A stretch of DNA of 64,000 nt, from contig CAMDTW010000355.1 in NCBI GenBank assembly GCA_945910005.1, forward strand, positions 186,001 through 250,000. Reading direction: 5' to 3'. The notes under the pieces were generated by a model. That model was not told the DNA's origin, did no database searches, and saw nothing but the letters and a program-made list of their open reading frames with translations. Positions 37,229 to 49,628 of this stretch are shown here, in pieces. Source of the stretch: Isoperla grammatica (lineage: Eukaryota; Arthropoda; Insecta; Plecoptera; Perlodidae). The translations under genes were made by a program, and so were the position numbers. How positions within the stretch are numbered: the stretch's first letter is position 1; each line of letters starts with the position of its first letter.

Positions 37229-37898
37229 ATTGTCAAGATAATTAACGCGAAAAAAATTAAAAAAATACAGAAACAAATTTGAACCACACGTTTTTTAGCT
37301 ACGAGCGCTTGAAAAAATAATTTCCCCTTAGTAAACCCTTCTCAACTTTGCTGCTCTGAATATGGAAGAATAAAATCGTGGTGGTAACGGGTCTCGAACC
37401 CCGGACCTCTAAAACACTAGTCCACGACGCTACCGCGTACGCCATGCCTCACGATGGAAGTAGAATCGCTTAGACTGGTTAGATAACACACGGCTCTCAA
37501 TGTATGCATGTAACGAAACATATATGGATTTACGAACAGAAGGTTTCATTGGATTTAAAAAATATCCATTAGAATTCGATCTGATAATAAAACCGCCGCA
37601 AATTGAGATATAAATTATATAAATGTGTGAAATAGGTGGAAAAAAAAAATGGGGGGTAATGGGTTTTGAACCCCAGACCTCAAGTATTCGAAGCTACGAC
37701 GTTACCGCGTACGCCGTGCCAGCCGATAGAAATTGCCTCGCTTACACTGGTAATTAACACACTGCTCTCAATGTATGCAGGTATGAATCTCATTGTATCT
37801 CTATTCATTCTTAGTGTAATTGTAACTCCAAATATAGGTAGATTTCCAAAAAGAGACTTTCATTGGATTTAAAAAATATCCAAGAATATGATCTTATC
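37229..37898 (-). repeat. Linker 14, class III (670 bp)
   Basis: Element A is 37380-37451 with the broken T-run but the normal cggacctc; element B is 37652-37723. Confidence 0.92.
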
Positions 37899-38629
37899 GC
37901 AAGTATGAAGGTGTGACGAGAGCCACATTGGGGAGATTGTTAGGCGTTTTGATTGCAAAGAGGGCCGCAAGTATGGTGGAGTGACGAGAGCCATATTGGG
38001 GAGATTGTAAGGCGCTTGGATTGCAAAGAGGGCCGCAAGAATGGCGGAGTGGCGAGAGCCCACATCGGGGAGATTGTTAGGCGTTTTGATTGCAAAGAGG
38101 GCCGCAAGTATGGTGGAGTGACGAGAGACACATTGGGGAGATTGTTAGGCGCTTGGATTGCAAAAGAGGGCCGCGAGTATGGCGGAGTGACGAGAGCCAC
38201 ATTGGGGAGATGTTAGGCACTTGGATTGCAAAGAGGGCCGCAAGTATGGTGGAGTGCCGAGAGCCACATTGGGGAGATTGTAAGGCGCTTGGATTGCAAA
38301 GAGGGCCGCAAGTATGGCGGAGTGGCGAGAGCCACATTGGGGAGATGTTAGGCACTTGGATTGCAAAGAGGGCCGCAAGTATGGCGAAGTGGCGAGAGCC
38401 ACATTAGGGAGATGTTAGGCACTTGGATTGCAAAGAGGGCCGCAAGTATGGTGGAGTGATGAGAGCCACATTGGGGAGTTTGTAAGGCGCTTGGATTGCA
38501 AAGAGGGCCGAGAGTATGACGGAGTGACGAGAGCCACATTGGGGAGTTTGTTAGGCGTGTGGATTGCAAAGAAGGCCGCAAGTATGACGGAATGACGAGA
38601 GCCACATTGGGGAGATTGTTAGGCGTTTT
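37899..38629. repeat. Array 14: satellite block, 0.73 kb with internal ~690-bp loss
   Basis: Its left part matches the start of array 5 and its right part the end of array 5, with about ten monomers missing at a joint near 38383, where ccgcaagtatgg meets cgaagtggcgag. M and N markers are absent. Confidence 0.93.
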
Positions 38630-39300
38630 ATTGTCAAGATAATTAACGCAAAAAAAATAAAAAAAATACAGAAACAAATTTGAACCACACGTTTTTTAGC
38701 TACGAGCGCTTGAAAAAATAATTTCCCCTTAGTAAACCCTTCTCAAATTTGCTGCTCTGAATATGGAAGAAAAAAATCGTGGTGGTAACGGGTCTCGAAC
38801 CCCGGACCTCTAAAACACTAGTCCACGACGCTTCCGCGTACGCCATGCCTCACGATGGAAGTTGGATCGCTTAGACTGGTATAGATAACACACGGCTCTC
38901 AATGTATGCATGTAACGAAACATATATGGATTTACGAACAGAAGGTTTCATTGGATTTAAAAAATATCCATGAGAATACGATCTGATAATAAAACCGCCG
39001 CAAATTGAGATATAAATTATATAAATGTGTGAAATAGGTGGAAAAAAAAAATGGGGGGTAATGGGTTTTGAACCCCAGACCTCAAGTATTCGAAGCTACG
39101 ACGTTACTGCGTACGCCTTGCCAGCCGATAGAAATTGCCTCGCTTACACTGGTAAATAACACACTGCTCTCAATGTATGCAGGTATGAATCTCATTGTAT
39201 CTCTATTCATTCTTAGTGTAATTGTAACTCCAAATATAGATAGATTTCCAAAAAGAGGCTTTCATTGGATTTAAAAAATATCCAAGAATATGATCTGATC
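38630..39300 (-). repeat. Linker 15, class I (671 bp)
   Basis: Element A is 38781-38852 with cgcttccgcg; element B is 39054-39125 with gccttgcc in the acceptor side. Confidence 0.92.
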
Positions 39301-40584
39301 GCAAGAATGAAGGTGTGACGAGAGCCACATTGGGGAGATTGTTAGGCGTTTTGATTGCAAAGAGGGCCGCGAGTATGGTGGAGTGACGAGAGCCATATTG
39401 GAGAGATTGTAAGGCGCTTGGATTGCAAAGAGGGCCGCAAGTATGACGGAGTGACGAGAGCCACATTGGGGAGATTGTAAGGCGATTGTTAGGCGCTCTG
39501 ATTGCAAAGAGGGCCGCGAGTATGGCGGTGTGACGAGAGCCACATTGGGGAGATTGTAAGGCGCTTGGATTGCAAAGAGGGCCGCGAGAGTGACGGAGTG
39601 AAAGTGCCACCTTGGGGAGATTGTAAGGCGCTTGGATTGCAAAGAGGGCCGCAAGTATGACGGTGTGACGAGAGCCACATTGGGGAGATTGTTAGGCGCT
39701 TGGATTGCAAAGAGGGCCGCAAGCCTTACGAAATGACGAGAGCAACACTGAGGAGATTGTAAAGCGCTTGGATTGAAAAGAGGGCCGCAAGTATGGCGGT
39801 GTTACGAGAGCTACATTGGGGAGATTGTAAGGCGCTTGGATTGCAAAGAGGGCCGCAAGTATGGCGAAGTGGCGAGAGCCACATTAGGGAGATGTTAGGC
39901 ACTTGGATTGCAAAGAGGGCCGCAAGTATGGTGGAGTGATGAGAGCCACATTGGGGAGATTGTTAGGCGCTTGGATTGCAAAGAGGGCCGCAAGTATGAC
40001 GGAGTGACGAGAGCCACATTGGGGAGTTTGTTAGGCGCTTGGATTGCAAAGAAGGCCGCAAGTATGACGGAATGACGAGAGCCACATTGGGGAGTTTGTA
40101 AGGCGCTTGGATTGCAAAGAGGGCCGCAAGTATGGTGTCGTGACGAGAGCCACATTGGGGAGATTGTTAGGCGCTTGGATTGCAAAGAGGGCCGCAAGTA
40201 TGACGGAGTAGCGAGAGCCACATTGGAGAGATGTTAGGCACTTGGATTGCAAAGAGGGCCGCAAGTATGGTGGAGTGCCGAGAGCTACATTGGGGAGATT
40301 GTTAGGCGTTTTGATTGCAAAGAGGGCCGCAAGTATGGTGGAGCGACGAGAGCCATATTGGGGAGATTGTAAGGCGCTTGGATTGCAAAGAGGGCCGCAA
40401 GTATGGCGGAGTGACGAGAGCCACATCGGGGAGATTGCTAGGCGCCTGGATTAAAAAGAGGGCCGCAAGTATGAAGGTGTGACGAGAGCCACCTTGGGGA
40501 GATTGTTAGGCGTTTTGATTGCAAAGAGGGCCGCAAGTATGACGGTGTGACGAGAGCCACATTGGGGAGATTGTTAGGCGTTTT
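39301..40584. repeat. Array 15: satellite block, 1.28 kb
   Basis: Diverged counterpart of array 3. M is near 39591; N near 39722 reads ccttacgaa. It lacks one 67-bp monomer near its right end compared with array 3. Confidence 0.94.
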
Positions 40585-41255
40585 ATTGTCAAGATAATTA
40601 ACGCAAAAAAAATGAAAAAAATACAGAAACAAATTTGAACCACACGTTTTTTAGCTACGAGCGCTTGAAAAAATAATTTCCCCTTAGTAAACCCTTCTCA
40701 ACTTTGCTGCTCTGAATATGGAAGAAAAAAATCGTGGTGGTAACGGGTCTCGAACCCCGGACCTCTAAAACACTAGTCCACGACGCTACCGCGTACGCCA
40801 TGCCTCACGATGGAAGTTGGATCGCTTAGACTGGTATAGATAACACACGGCTCTCAATGTATGCATGTAACGAAACATATATGGATTTACGAACAGAAGG
40901 TTTCATTGGATTTAAAAAATATCCATGAGAATACGATCTGATAATAAAACCGCCGCAAATTGAGATATAAATTATATAAATGTGTGAAAAAGGTGGGAAA
41001 AAAAAATGGGGGGTAATGGGTTTTCAACCCCAGACCTCAAGTATTTGAAGCTACGACGTTACCGCGTACGCCGTGCCAGCCGATAGAAATTGCCTCGCTT
41101 ACACTGGTAAATAACACACTGCTCTCAATGTATGCAGGTATGAATCTCATTGTATCTCTATTCATTCTTAGTGTTATTGTAACTCCAAATATAGATAGAT
41201 TTCCAAAAAGAGGCTTTCATTGGATTTAAAAAATATCCAAGAATATGATCTGATC
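40585..41255 (-). repeat. Linker 16, class II (671 bp), B box of element B mutated
   Basis: Element A is 40736-40807. Element B is 41009-41080 with the same gggttttcaacc change as linker 13, which groups the two. Confidence 0.92.
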
Positions 41256-43819
41256 GCAAGTATGAAGGTGTGACGAGAGCCACATTGGGGAGATTGTTAG
41301 GCGTTTTGATTGCAAAGAGGGCCGCAAGTATGGTGGAGTACGAGAGCCATATTGGGGAGATTTTTAGGCGCTTGGATTGCAAAGAGGGCCGCAAGTATGA
41401 CGGTGTGACGAGAGCCACATTGGGGAGATTGTTAGGCGTTTTGATTGGAGCCACATCGGGGAGATTGTAAGGCGCTCTGATTGCAAAGAGGGCCGCAAGT
41501 ATGACGGAGTTTCGAGAGCCACATTGGGGAGATTGTAAGGCGATTGTTAGGCGCTCTGATTGCAAAGAGGGCCGCGAGTATGGCGGTGTGACGAGAGCCA
41601 CATTGGGGAGATTGTAAGGCGCTTGGATTGCAAAGAGGGCCGCAAGAGTGACGGAGTGAAAGTGCCACCTTGGGGAGATTTTTAGGCGCTTGGATTGCAA
41701 AGAGGGCCGCAAGTATGACGGTGTGACGAGAGCCACATTGGGGAGATTGTTAGGCGTTTTGATTGCAAAGAGGGCCGCAAGTATGGTGGAGTGACGAGAG
41801 ACACATTGGGGAGATTGTTAGGCGCTTGGATTGCAAAAGAGGGCCGCGAGTATGGCGGAGTGACGAGAGCCACATTGGGGAGATGTTAGGCACTTGGATT
41901 GCAAAGAGGGCCGCAAGTATGGTGGAGTGCCGAGAGCCACATTGGGGAGATTGTAAGGCGCTTGGATTGCAAAGAGGGCCGCAAGTATTGCGGAGTGGCG
42001 AGAGCCACATTGGGGAGATGTTAGGCACTTGGATTGCAAAGAGGGCCGCAAGTATGGTGGAGTGCCGAGAGCCACATTGGGGAGATTGTTAGGCGTCTTG
42101 ATTGCAAAGAGGGCCGCAAGTATGGTGGAGTGACGAGAGCCATATTGGGGAGATTGTAAGGCGCTTGTATTGCAAAGAGGGCCGCAAGTATGGCGGAGTG
42201 ACGAGAGTCACATCGGGGAGATTGTTAGGCGCTTGGATTAAAAAGAGGGCCGCAAGTATGAAGGTGTGACGAGAGCCAGATTGGGGAGATTGTTAGGCGT
42301 TTAGATTGCAAAGGGGGCCGCAAGTATGACGGTGTGACGAGAGCCACATTGGGGAGATTGTTAGGCGTTTTGATTGGAGCCACATCGGGGAGATTGTAAG
42401 GCGCTCTGATTGCAAAGAGGGCCGCAAGTATAACAGAGTGACGAGAGCCACATTGGGGAGATTGTAAGGCGATTGTTAGGCGCTCTGATTGCAAAGAGGG
42501 CCACGAGTATGGCGGTGTGACGAGAGCCACATTGGGGAGATTGTAAGGCGCTTGGATTGCAAAGAGGGCCGCAAGAGTGACGGAGTGAAAGTGCTATCTT
42601 AGGGAGATTGTAAGGCGCTTGGATTGCAAAGAGGGCCGCAAGTATGACGGTTAACGAGAGCCACATTGGGGAGATTGTTAGGCGCTTGGATTGCAAAGAG
42701 TGCCGCAAGTCTAACGAAATGACGAGAGCAACACTGGGAAGATTGTAAAGCGCTTGGATTGAAAAGAGGGCCGCAAGTATGGGTGTGTGACGAGAGCCAC
42801 ATTGGGGAGATTGTAAGGCGCTTGGATTGCAAAGAGGGCCGCAAGTATAGTGGAGTGATGAGAGCCACATTGGGGAGTTTAGAGGCGCTTGGATTGTAAA
42901 AAGGGCCGCAAGTATGACCGAGTGACGAGAGCCACATTGGGGAGTTTGTTAGGCGCTTGGATTGCAAAGAAGGCCGCAAGTATGACGGAATGACGAGAGC
43001 CACATTGGGGAGTTTGTAAGGCGCTTGGATTGCAAAGAGGGCCGCAGTTATGGTGGAGTGACGTGAGCCACATTGGGGAGATTGTTAGGCGCTTGGATTG
43101 CAAAGAGGGCCGCAAGTATGACGGAGTGGCGAGAGCCACATTGGGGAGATGTTAGGCACTTGGATTGCACAGAGGGCCGCAAGTATGGGGGATTGCCGAG
43201 AGCCACATTGGGGAGATGTTAGGCACTTGGATTGCAAAGAGGGCCGCCAGTATGGTGGAATGCCGAGAGCCACATTGGGGAGATTGTTAGGCGTTTTGAT
43301 TGCAAAGAGGGCCGCAAGTATGGTGGAGTGACGAGAGCCATATTGGGGAGATTGTAAGGCGCTTGGATTGCAAAGAGGGCCGCAAGTATGGCGGAGTGAC
43401 GAGAGCCACATTGGGGAGATTGTTAGGCGTTTTGATTGCAAAGAGGGCCGCAAGTATGACGGTGTGACGAGAGCCACATTGGGGAGATTGTTAGGCGTTT
43501 TGATTGGAGCCACATCGGGGAGATTGTAAGGCGCTCTGATTGCAAAGAGGGCCGCAAGTATGACGGAGTTTCGGGAGCCACATTGGGGAGATTGTAAAGC
43601 GATTGTTAGGCGCTCTGATTGCAAAGAGGGCCGCGAGTATGGCGGTGTGACGAGAGCCACATTGGGGAGATTGTAAGGCGCTTGGATTGCAAAGAGGGCC
43701 GCAACAGTGACGGAGTGAAAGTGCCACCTTGGGGAGATTGTGAGGCGCTTGGATTGCAAAGAGTGCCGCAAGTATGACGGTGTGACGAGAGCCACATTGA
43801 GGAGATTGTTAGGCGTTTT
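41256..43819. repeat. Array 16: satellite block, 2.56 kb
   Basis: Extended counterpart of array 4. S lies near 41436, 42369 and 43499; M near 41645, 42573 and 43708; N near 42710. It contains the left breakpoint of the 7265-bp duplication (about 42770) and the diagnostic monomer atgggtgtgtgacgag. Confidence 0.94.
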
Positions 43820-44488
43820 ATTGTCAAATAATTAACGCGAAAAAAATTAAAAAAATACAGAAACAAATTTGAACCACACGTTTTTTAGCTACGAGCGCTT
43901 GAAAAAATAATTTCCCCTTAGTAAACCCTTCTCAACTTTGCTGCTCTGAATATGGAAGAATAAAATCGTGGTGGTAACGGGTCTCGAACCCCGGACCTTT
44001 AAAACACTAGTCCACGACGCTACCGCGTACGCCATGCCTCACGATGGAAGTAGGATCGCTTAGACTGGTTAGATAACACACGGCTCTCAATGTATGCATG
44101 TAACGAAACATATATGGATTTACGAACAGAAGGTTTCATTGGATTTAAAAAATATGCATGAGAATACGATCTGATAATAAAACCGCCGCAAATTGAGATA
44201 TAAATTATATAAATGTGTGAAATAGGTGGAAAAAAAAAATGGGGGGTAATGGGTTTTGAACCCCAGACCTCAAGTATTCGAAGCTACGACGTTACCGCGT
44301 ACGCCGTGCCAGCCGATAGAAATTGCCTCGCTTACACTGATAATTAACACACTGCTCTCAATGTATGCAGGTATGAATCTCATTGTATCTCTATTCATTC
44401 ATAGTGTAATTGTCACTCCAAATATAGGTAGATTTCCAAAAAGAGGCTTTCATTGGATTTAAAAAATATCCAAGAATATGATCTGATC
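43820..44488 (-). repeat. Linker 17, class III (669 bp)
   Basis: Element A is 43970-44041 with the broken T-run and cggaccttt; element B is 44242-44313. The left edge reads gtcaaataatt (one G lost). Confidence 0.92.
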
Positions 44489-46383
44489 GCAAGTATGAAG
44501 GTGTGACGAGAGCCACATTGGGGAGATTGTAAGGCGTTTTGATTGCAAAGAGGGCCGCAAGTATGGTGGAGTGACGAGAGCCATATTGGGGAGATTGTAA
44601 GGCGCTTGGATTGCAAAGAGGGCCGCAAGAATGGCGGAGTGGCGAGAGCCCACATCGGGGAGATTGTTAGGCGTTTTGATTGCAAAGAGGGCCGCAAGTA
44701 TGGTGGAGTGACGAGAGACACATTGGGGAGATTGTAAGGAGCTTGGATTGCAAAAGAGGGCCGCGTGTATGGCGGAGTGACGAGAGCCACATTGGGGAGA
44801 TGTTAGGCACTTGGATTGCAAATAGGGCCGCATATATGGTGGAGTGCCGAGAGCCACATTGGGGAGATTGTAAGGCGCTTGGATTGCAAAGAGGGCCGCA
44901 AGTATGGCGGAGTGGCGAGACCCACATTGGGGAGATGTTAGGCACTTGGATTGCAAAGAGGGCCGCAAGTATGGTGGAGTGCCGAGAGCCACATTGGGGA
45001 GATTGTTAGGCGTCTTGATTGCAAAGAGGGCCGCAAGTATGGTGGAGTGACGAGAGCCATATTGGGGAGATTGTATGGCGCTTGTATTGCAAAGAGGGCC
45101 GCAAGTATGGTGGAGTGACGAGAGTCACATCGAGGAGATTGTTAGGCGCTTGGATTAAAAAGAGGGCCGCAAGTATGAAGGTGTGACGAGAGCCAGATTG
45201 GGGAGATTGTTAGGCGTTTTGATTGCAAAGAGGGCCGCAAGTATGACGGAGTGACGAGAGCCACATTGGGGAGATTGTAAGGCGATTGATAGGCGCTCTG
45301 ATTGCAAAGAGGGCCGCGAGTATGGCGGTGTGACGAGAGCCACATTGGGGAGATTGTAAGGCGCTTGGATTGCAAAGAGGGCCGCAAGAGTGACGGAGTG
45401 AAAGTGCCACCTTAGGGAGATTGTAAGGCGCTTGGATTGCAAAGAGGGCCGCAAGTATGACGGTGTGACGAGAGCCACATTGGGGAGATTGTTAGGCGCT
45501 TGGATTGCAAAGAGGGCCGCAAGTCTAACGAAATGACGAGAGCAACACTGGGGAGATTGTAAAGCGCTTGGATTGAAAAGAGGGCCGCAAGTATGGCGGT
45601 GTGACGAGAGCCACATTGGGGAGATTGTAAGGCGCTGGGATTGCAAAGAGGGCCGCAAGTATGGCGAAGTGGCGAGAGCCACATTAGGGAGATGTTAGGC
45701 ACTTGGATTGCAAAGAGGGCCGCAAGTATGGTGGAGTGATGAGAGCCACATTGGGGAGTTTGTAAGGCGCTTGGATTGCAAAGAGGGCCGCAAGTATGAC
45801 GGAGTGACGAGAGCCACATTGGGGAGTTTGTTAGGCGCTTGGATTGCAAAGAAGGCCGCAAGTATGACGGAATGACGAGAGCCACATTGGGGAGTTTGTA
45901 AGGCGCTTGGATTGCAAAGAGGGCCGCAGTTATGGTGGAGTGACGTGAGCCACATTGGGGAGATTGTTAGGCGCTTGGATTGCAAAGAGGGCCGCAAGTA
46001 TGACGGAGTGGCGAGAGCCTCATTGGGGAGATGTTAGGCACTTGGATTGCACAGAGGGCCGCAAGTATGGGGGATTGCCGAGAGCCACATTGGGGAGATG
46101 TTAGGCACTTGGATTGCAAAGAGGGCCGCAAGTATGGTGGAGTACCGAGAGCCACATTGGGGAGATTGTTAGGCGTTTTGATTGCAAAGAGGGCCGCAAG
46201 TATGGTGGAGTGACGAGAGCCATATTGGGGAGATTGTAAGGCGCTTGGATTGCAAAGAGGGCCGCAAGTATGGCGGAGTGACGAGAGCCACATTGGGGAG
46301 ATTGTTAGGCGTTTTGATTGCAAAGAGGGCCGCAAGTATGACGGTGTGACGAGAGCCACATTAGGGAGATTGTTAAGCGTTTT
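44489..46383. repeat. Array 17: satellite block, 1.9 kb
   Basis: M near 45388, N near 45526. Private monomer changes include gggccgcgtgtatgg near 44760 and gggccgcatatatgg near 44825, both shared with array 21. Confidence 0.95.
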
Positions 46384-47055
46384 ATTGTCAAGATAATTAA
46401 CGCAAAAAAAATTAAAAAAATACAGAAACAAATTTGAACCACACGTTTTTTTAGCTACGGGCGCTTGAAAAAATAATTTCCCCTTAGTAAACCCTTCTCA
46501 ACTTTGCTGCTCTGAATATGGAAGAAAAAAATCGTGGTGGTAACGGGTCTCGAACCCCGGACCTCTAAAACACTAGTCCACGACGCTACCGCGTACGCCA
46601 TGCCTCACGATGGAAGTTGGATCGCTTAGACTGGTATAGATAACACACGGCTCTCAATGTTTGCATGTAACGAAACATATATGGATTTACGAACAGAAGG
46701 TTTCATTGGATTTAAAAAAATATCCATGAGAATACGATCTGATAATAAAACCGCCGCAAATTGAGATATAAATTATATAAATGTGTGAAATAGGTGGAAA
46801 AAAAAATGGGGGGTAATGTGTTTTGAACCCCAGACCTCAAGTATTCGAAGCTACGACGTTACTGTGTACGCCGTGCCAGCCGATAGAAATTGCCTCGCTT
46901 ACACTGGTAAATAACACACTGCTCTCAATGTATGCAGGTATGAATCTCATTGTATCTCTATTCATTCTAAGTGTAATTGTAACTCCAAATATAGATAGAT
47001 TTCCAAAAAGAGGCTTTCATTGGATTTAAAAAATATCCAAGAATATGATCTGATC
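46384..47055 (-). repeat. Linker 18 (672 bp)
   Basis: Element A is 46536-46607; element B is 46809-46880 with aatgtgttttgaacc and tgtgtacgcc changes. The A flank has caatgtttgcatg. Confidence 0.92.
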
Positions 47056-47516
47056 GCGAGTATGAAGGTGTGACGAGAGCCACATTGGGGAGATTGTTCT
47101 GCGTTTTGATTGCAAAGAGGGCCGCAAGTATGGTGGAGTGACGAGAGCCATATTGGGGAGATTGTAAGGCGCTTGGATTGCAAAGAGGGCCGCAAGAATG
47201 GCGGAGTGGCGAGAGCCCACATCGGGGAGATTGTTAGGCGTTTTGATTGCAAAGAGGGCCGCAAGTATGGTGGAGTGCCGAGAGCCACATTGGGGAGATT
47301 GTTAGGCGTTTTGATTGCAAAGAGGGCCGCAAGTATGGTGGAGTGACGCAAGCCATATTGGGGAGATTGTAAGGCGCTTGGATTGCAAAGAGGGCCGCAA
47401 GTATGGCGGAGTGGCGAGAGCCACATTGGGGAGATTGTTAGGCGTTTTGATTGCAAAGAGGGCCGCAAGTATGACGGTGTGACGATGGCCACATTGGGGA
47501 GATTGTTAGGCGTTTT
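47056..47516. repeat. Array 18: short satellite block, 0.46 kb (about 7 monomers)
   Basis: The shortest array with its copy array 22. No M, N or S markers. Confidence 0.95.
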
Positions 47517-47813
47517 ATTGTCAAGATAATTAACGCAAAAAAAATAAAAAAAATACAGAAACAAATTTGAACCACATTTTTTTTAGCTACGAGCGCTTGA
47601 AAAAATAATTTCCCCTTAGTAAACCCTTCTCAACTTTGCTGCTCTGAATATGGAAGAAAAAAATCGTGGTGGTAACGGGTCTCGAACCCCGGACCTCTAA
47701 AACACTAGTCCACGACGCTACCGCGTACGCCATGCCTCACGATGGAAGTTGGATCGCTTAGACTGGTATAGATAACACACGGCTCTCAATGTATGCATGG
47801 AACGAAACATATA
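47517..47813 (-). repeat. Linker 19, truncated (297 bp)
   Basis: Only the left part of the linker survives: the A-rich edge, element A (47668-47739, B box intact, seven-T run) and part of the A flank. At 47813 gaaacatata joins ggcgttttgattgc of the satellite, so the rest of unit A, the joint and all of unit B are missing. Confidence 0.92.
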
Positions 47814-48958
47814 GGCGTTTTGATTGCAAAGAGGGCCGCAAGTATGGTGGAGTGACGAGAGCCATATTGGGGAGATTGTAAGGCGCTTGGATTGCAAAGA
47901 GGGCCGCAAGTATGACGGAGTGACGAGAGCCACATTGGGGAGATTGTAAGGCGATTGTTAGGCGCTCTGATTGCAAAGAGGGCCGCGAGTATGGCAGTGT
48001 GACGAGAGCCATATTGGGGAGATTGTAAGGCGCTTGGATTGCAAAGAGGGCCGCAAGAATGGCGGAGTGGCGAGAGCCCACATCGGGGAGATTGTTAGGC
48101 GTTTTGATTGCAAAGAGGACCGCAAAGAGGGCCGCAAGTATGGTGGGTGGGTTGATTGCAAAGAGGGCCGCAAAGAGGGCCGCAAGTATGGTGGAGTGAC
48201 GAGAGCCATATTGGGGAGATTGTAAGGCGCTTGGATTGCAAAGAGGGCCGCAAGTATGGCGGAGTGGCGAGAGCCACATTGGGGAGATGTTAGGCACTTG
48301 GATTGCAAAGAGGGCCGCAAGTATGGTGGAGTGCCGAGAGCCACATTGGGGAGATTGTTAGGCGTCTTGATTGCAAAGAGGGCCGCAAGTATGGTGGAGT
48401 GACGAGAGCCATATTGGGGAGATTGTAAGGCGCTTGGATTGCAAAGAGGGCCGCAAGTATGGCGGAGTGTCGAGAGCCACATCGGGGAGATTGTTAGGCG
48501 CTTGGATTAAAAAGAGGGCCGCAAGTATGAAGGTGTGACGAGAGCCAGATTGGGGAGATTTTTAGGCGTTTTGATTGCAAAGAGGGCCGCAAGTATGACG
48601 GTGTGACGAGAGCTACATTGGGGAGATTGTTAGGCGTTTTGATTGGAGCCACATCGGGGAGATTGTTAGGCGCTCTGATTGCAAAGAGGGCCGCAAGTAT
48701 GACGGAGTTTCGAGAGCCACATTGGGGAGATTGTAAGGCGATTGTTAGGCGCTTTGATTGCAAAGAGGGCCGCGAGTATGGCGGTGTGACGAGAGCCACA
48801 TTGGGGAGATTGTAAGGCGCTTGGATTGCAAAGAGGGCCGCAAGAGTGACGGAGTGAAAGTGCCACCTTGGGGAGATTTTTAGGCGCTTGGATTGCAAAG
48901 AGGGCCGCAAGTATGACGGTGTGACGAGAGCCACATTGGGAAGATTGTTAGGCGTTTT
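47814..48958. repeat. Array 19: satellite block, 1.15 kb
   Basis: Starts directly at the truncation joint. It contains a cluster of 12-bp internal duplications (48109-48190). S is near 48638 and M near 48842. Confidence 0.94.
48109..48190. repeat. 12-bp micro-duplications inside satellite monomers
   Basis: Here gcaaagaggacc is followed by gcaaagagggcc before gcaagtatgg; after a shortened segment ggtgggtgggttgattg the same gcaaagagggcc unit is again doubled. One monomer has therefore lost about half its length while two have gained 12 bp. Confidence 0.9.
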
Positions 48959-49628
48959 ATTGTCAAGATAATTAACGCAAAAAAAATAAAAAAAATACAG
49001 AAACAAATTTGAACCACACGTTTTTTAGCTACGAGCGCTTGAAAAAATAATTTCCCCTTAGTAAACCCTTCTTAACTTTGCTGCTCTGAATATGGAAGAA
49101 AAAAATCGTGGTGGTAACGGGTCTCGAACCCCGGACCTCTAAAACACTAGTACACGACGCTACCGCGTACGCCATGCCTCACGATGGAAGTTGGATCGCT
49201 TAGACTGGTTAGATAACACACGGCTCTCAATGTATGCATGTAACGAAACATATATGGATTTACGAACAGAAGGTTTCATTGGAAATAAAAAATATCCATG
49301 AGAATACGATCTGATAATAAAACCGCCGCAAATTGAGATATAAATTATATAAATGTGTGAAATAGGTGGAAAAAAAAAATGGGGGGTAATGGGTTATGAA
49401 CCCCAGACCTCAAGTATTCGAAGCTACGGCGTTACTGCGTACGCCGTGCCAGCCGATAGAAATTGCCTCGCTTACACTGGTAAATAACACACTGCTCTCA
49501 ATGTATGTAGGTATGAATCTCATTGTATCTCTATTCATTTTTAGTGTAATTGTAACTCCAAATATAGATAGATTTCCAAAAAGAGGCTTTCATTGGATTT
49601 AAAAAATATCCAAGAATATGATCTGATC
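48959..49628 (-). repeat. Linker 20 (670 bp)
   Basis: Element A is 49110-49181 with ctagtacacg; element B is 49382-49453 with gggttatgaacc, which makes the minus-strand B box GGTTCATAACC. The A flank has ggaaataaaaaa near 49281, whereas its duplicate, linker 24, keeps ggatttaaaaaa. Confidence 0.92.

Larger units (their letters stand above)
32299..38629. repeat. Higher-order unit H4 (6331 bp, diverged)
   Basis: Fourth copy of the I-II-III order: linker 12, array 12, linker 13, array 13, linker 14, array 14. It has clearly more substitutions than H1-H3 show among themselves, and its third array has lost about 690 bp. Confidence 0.87.
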
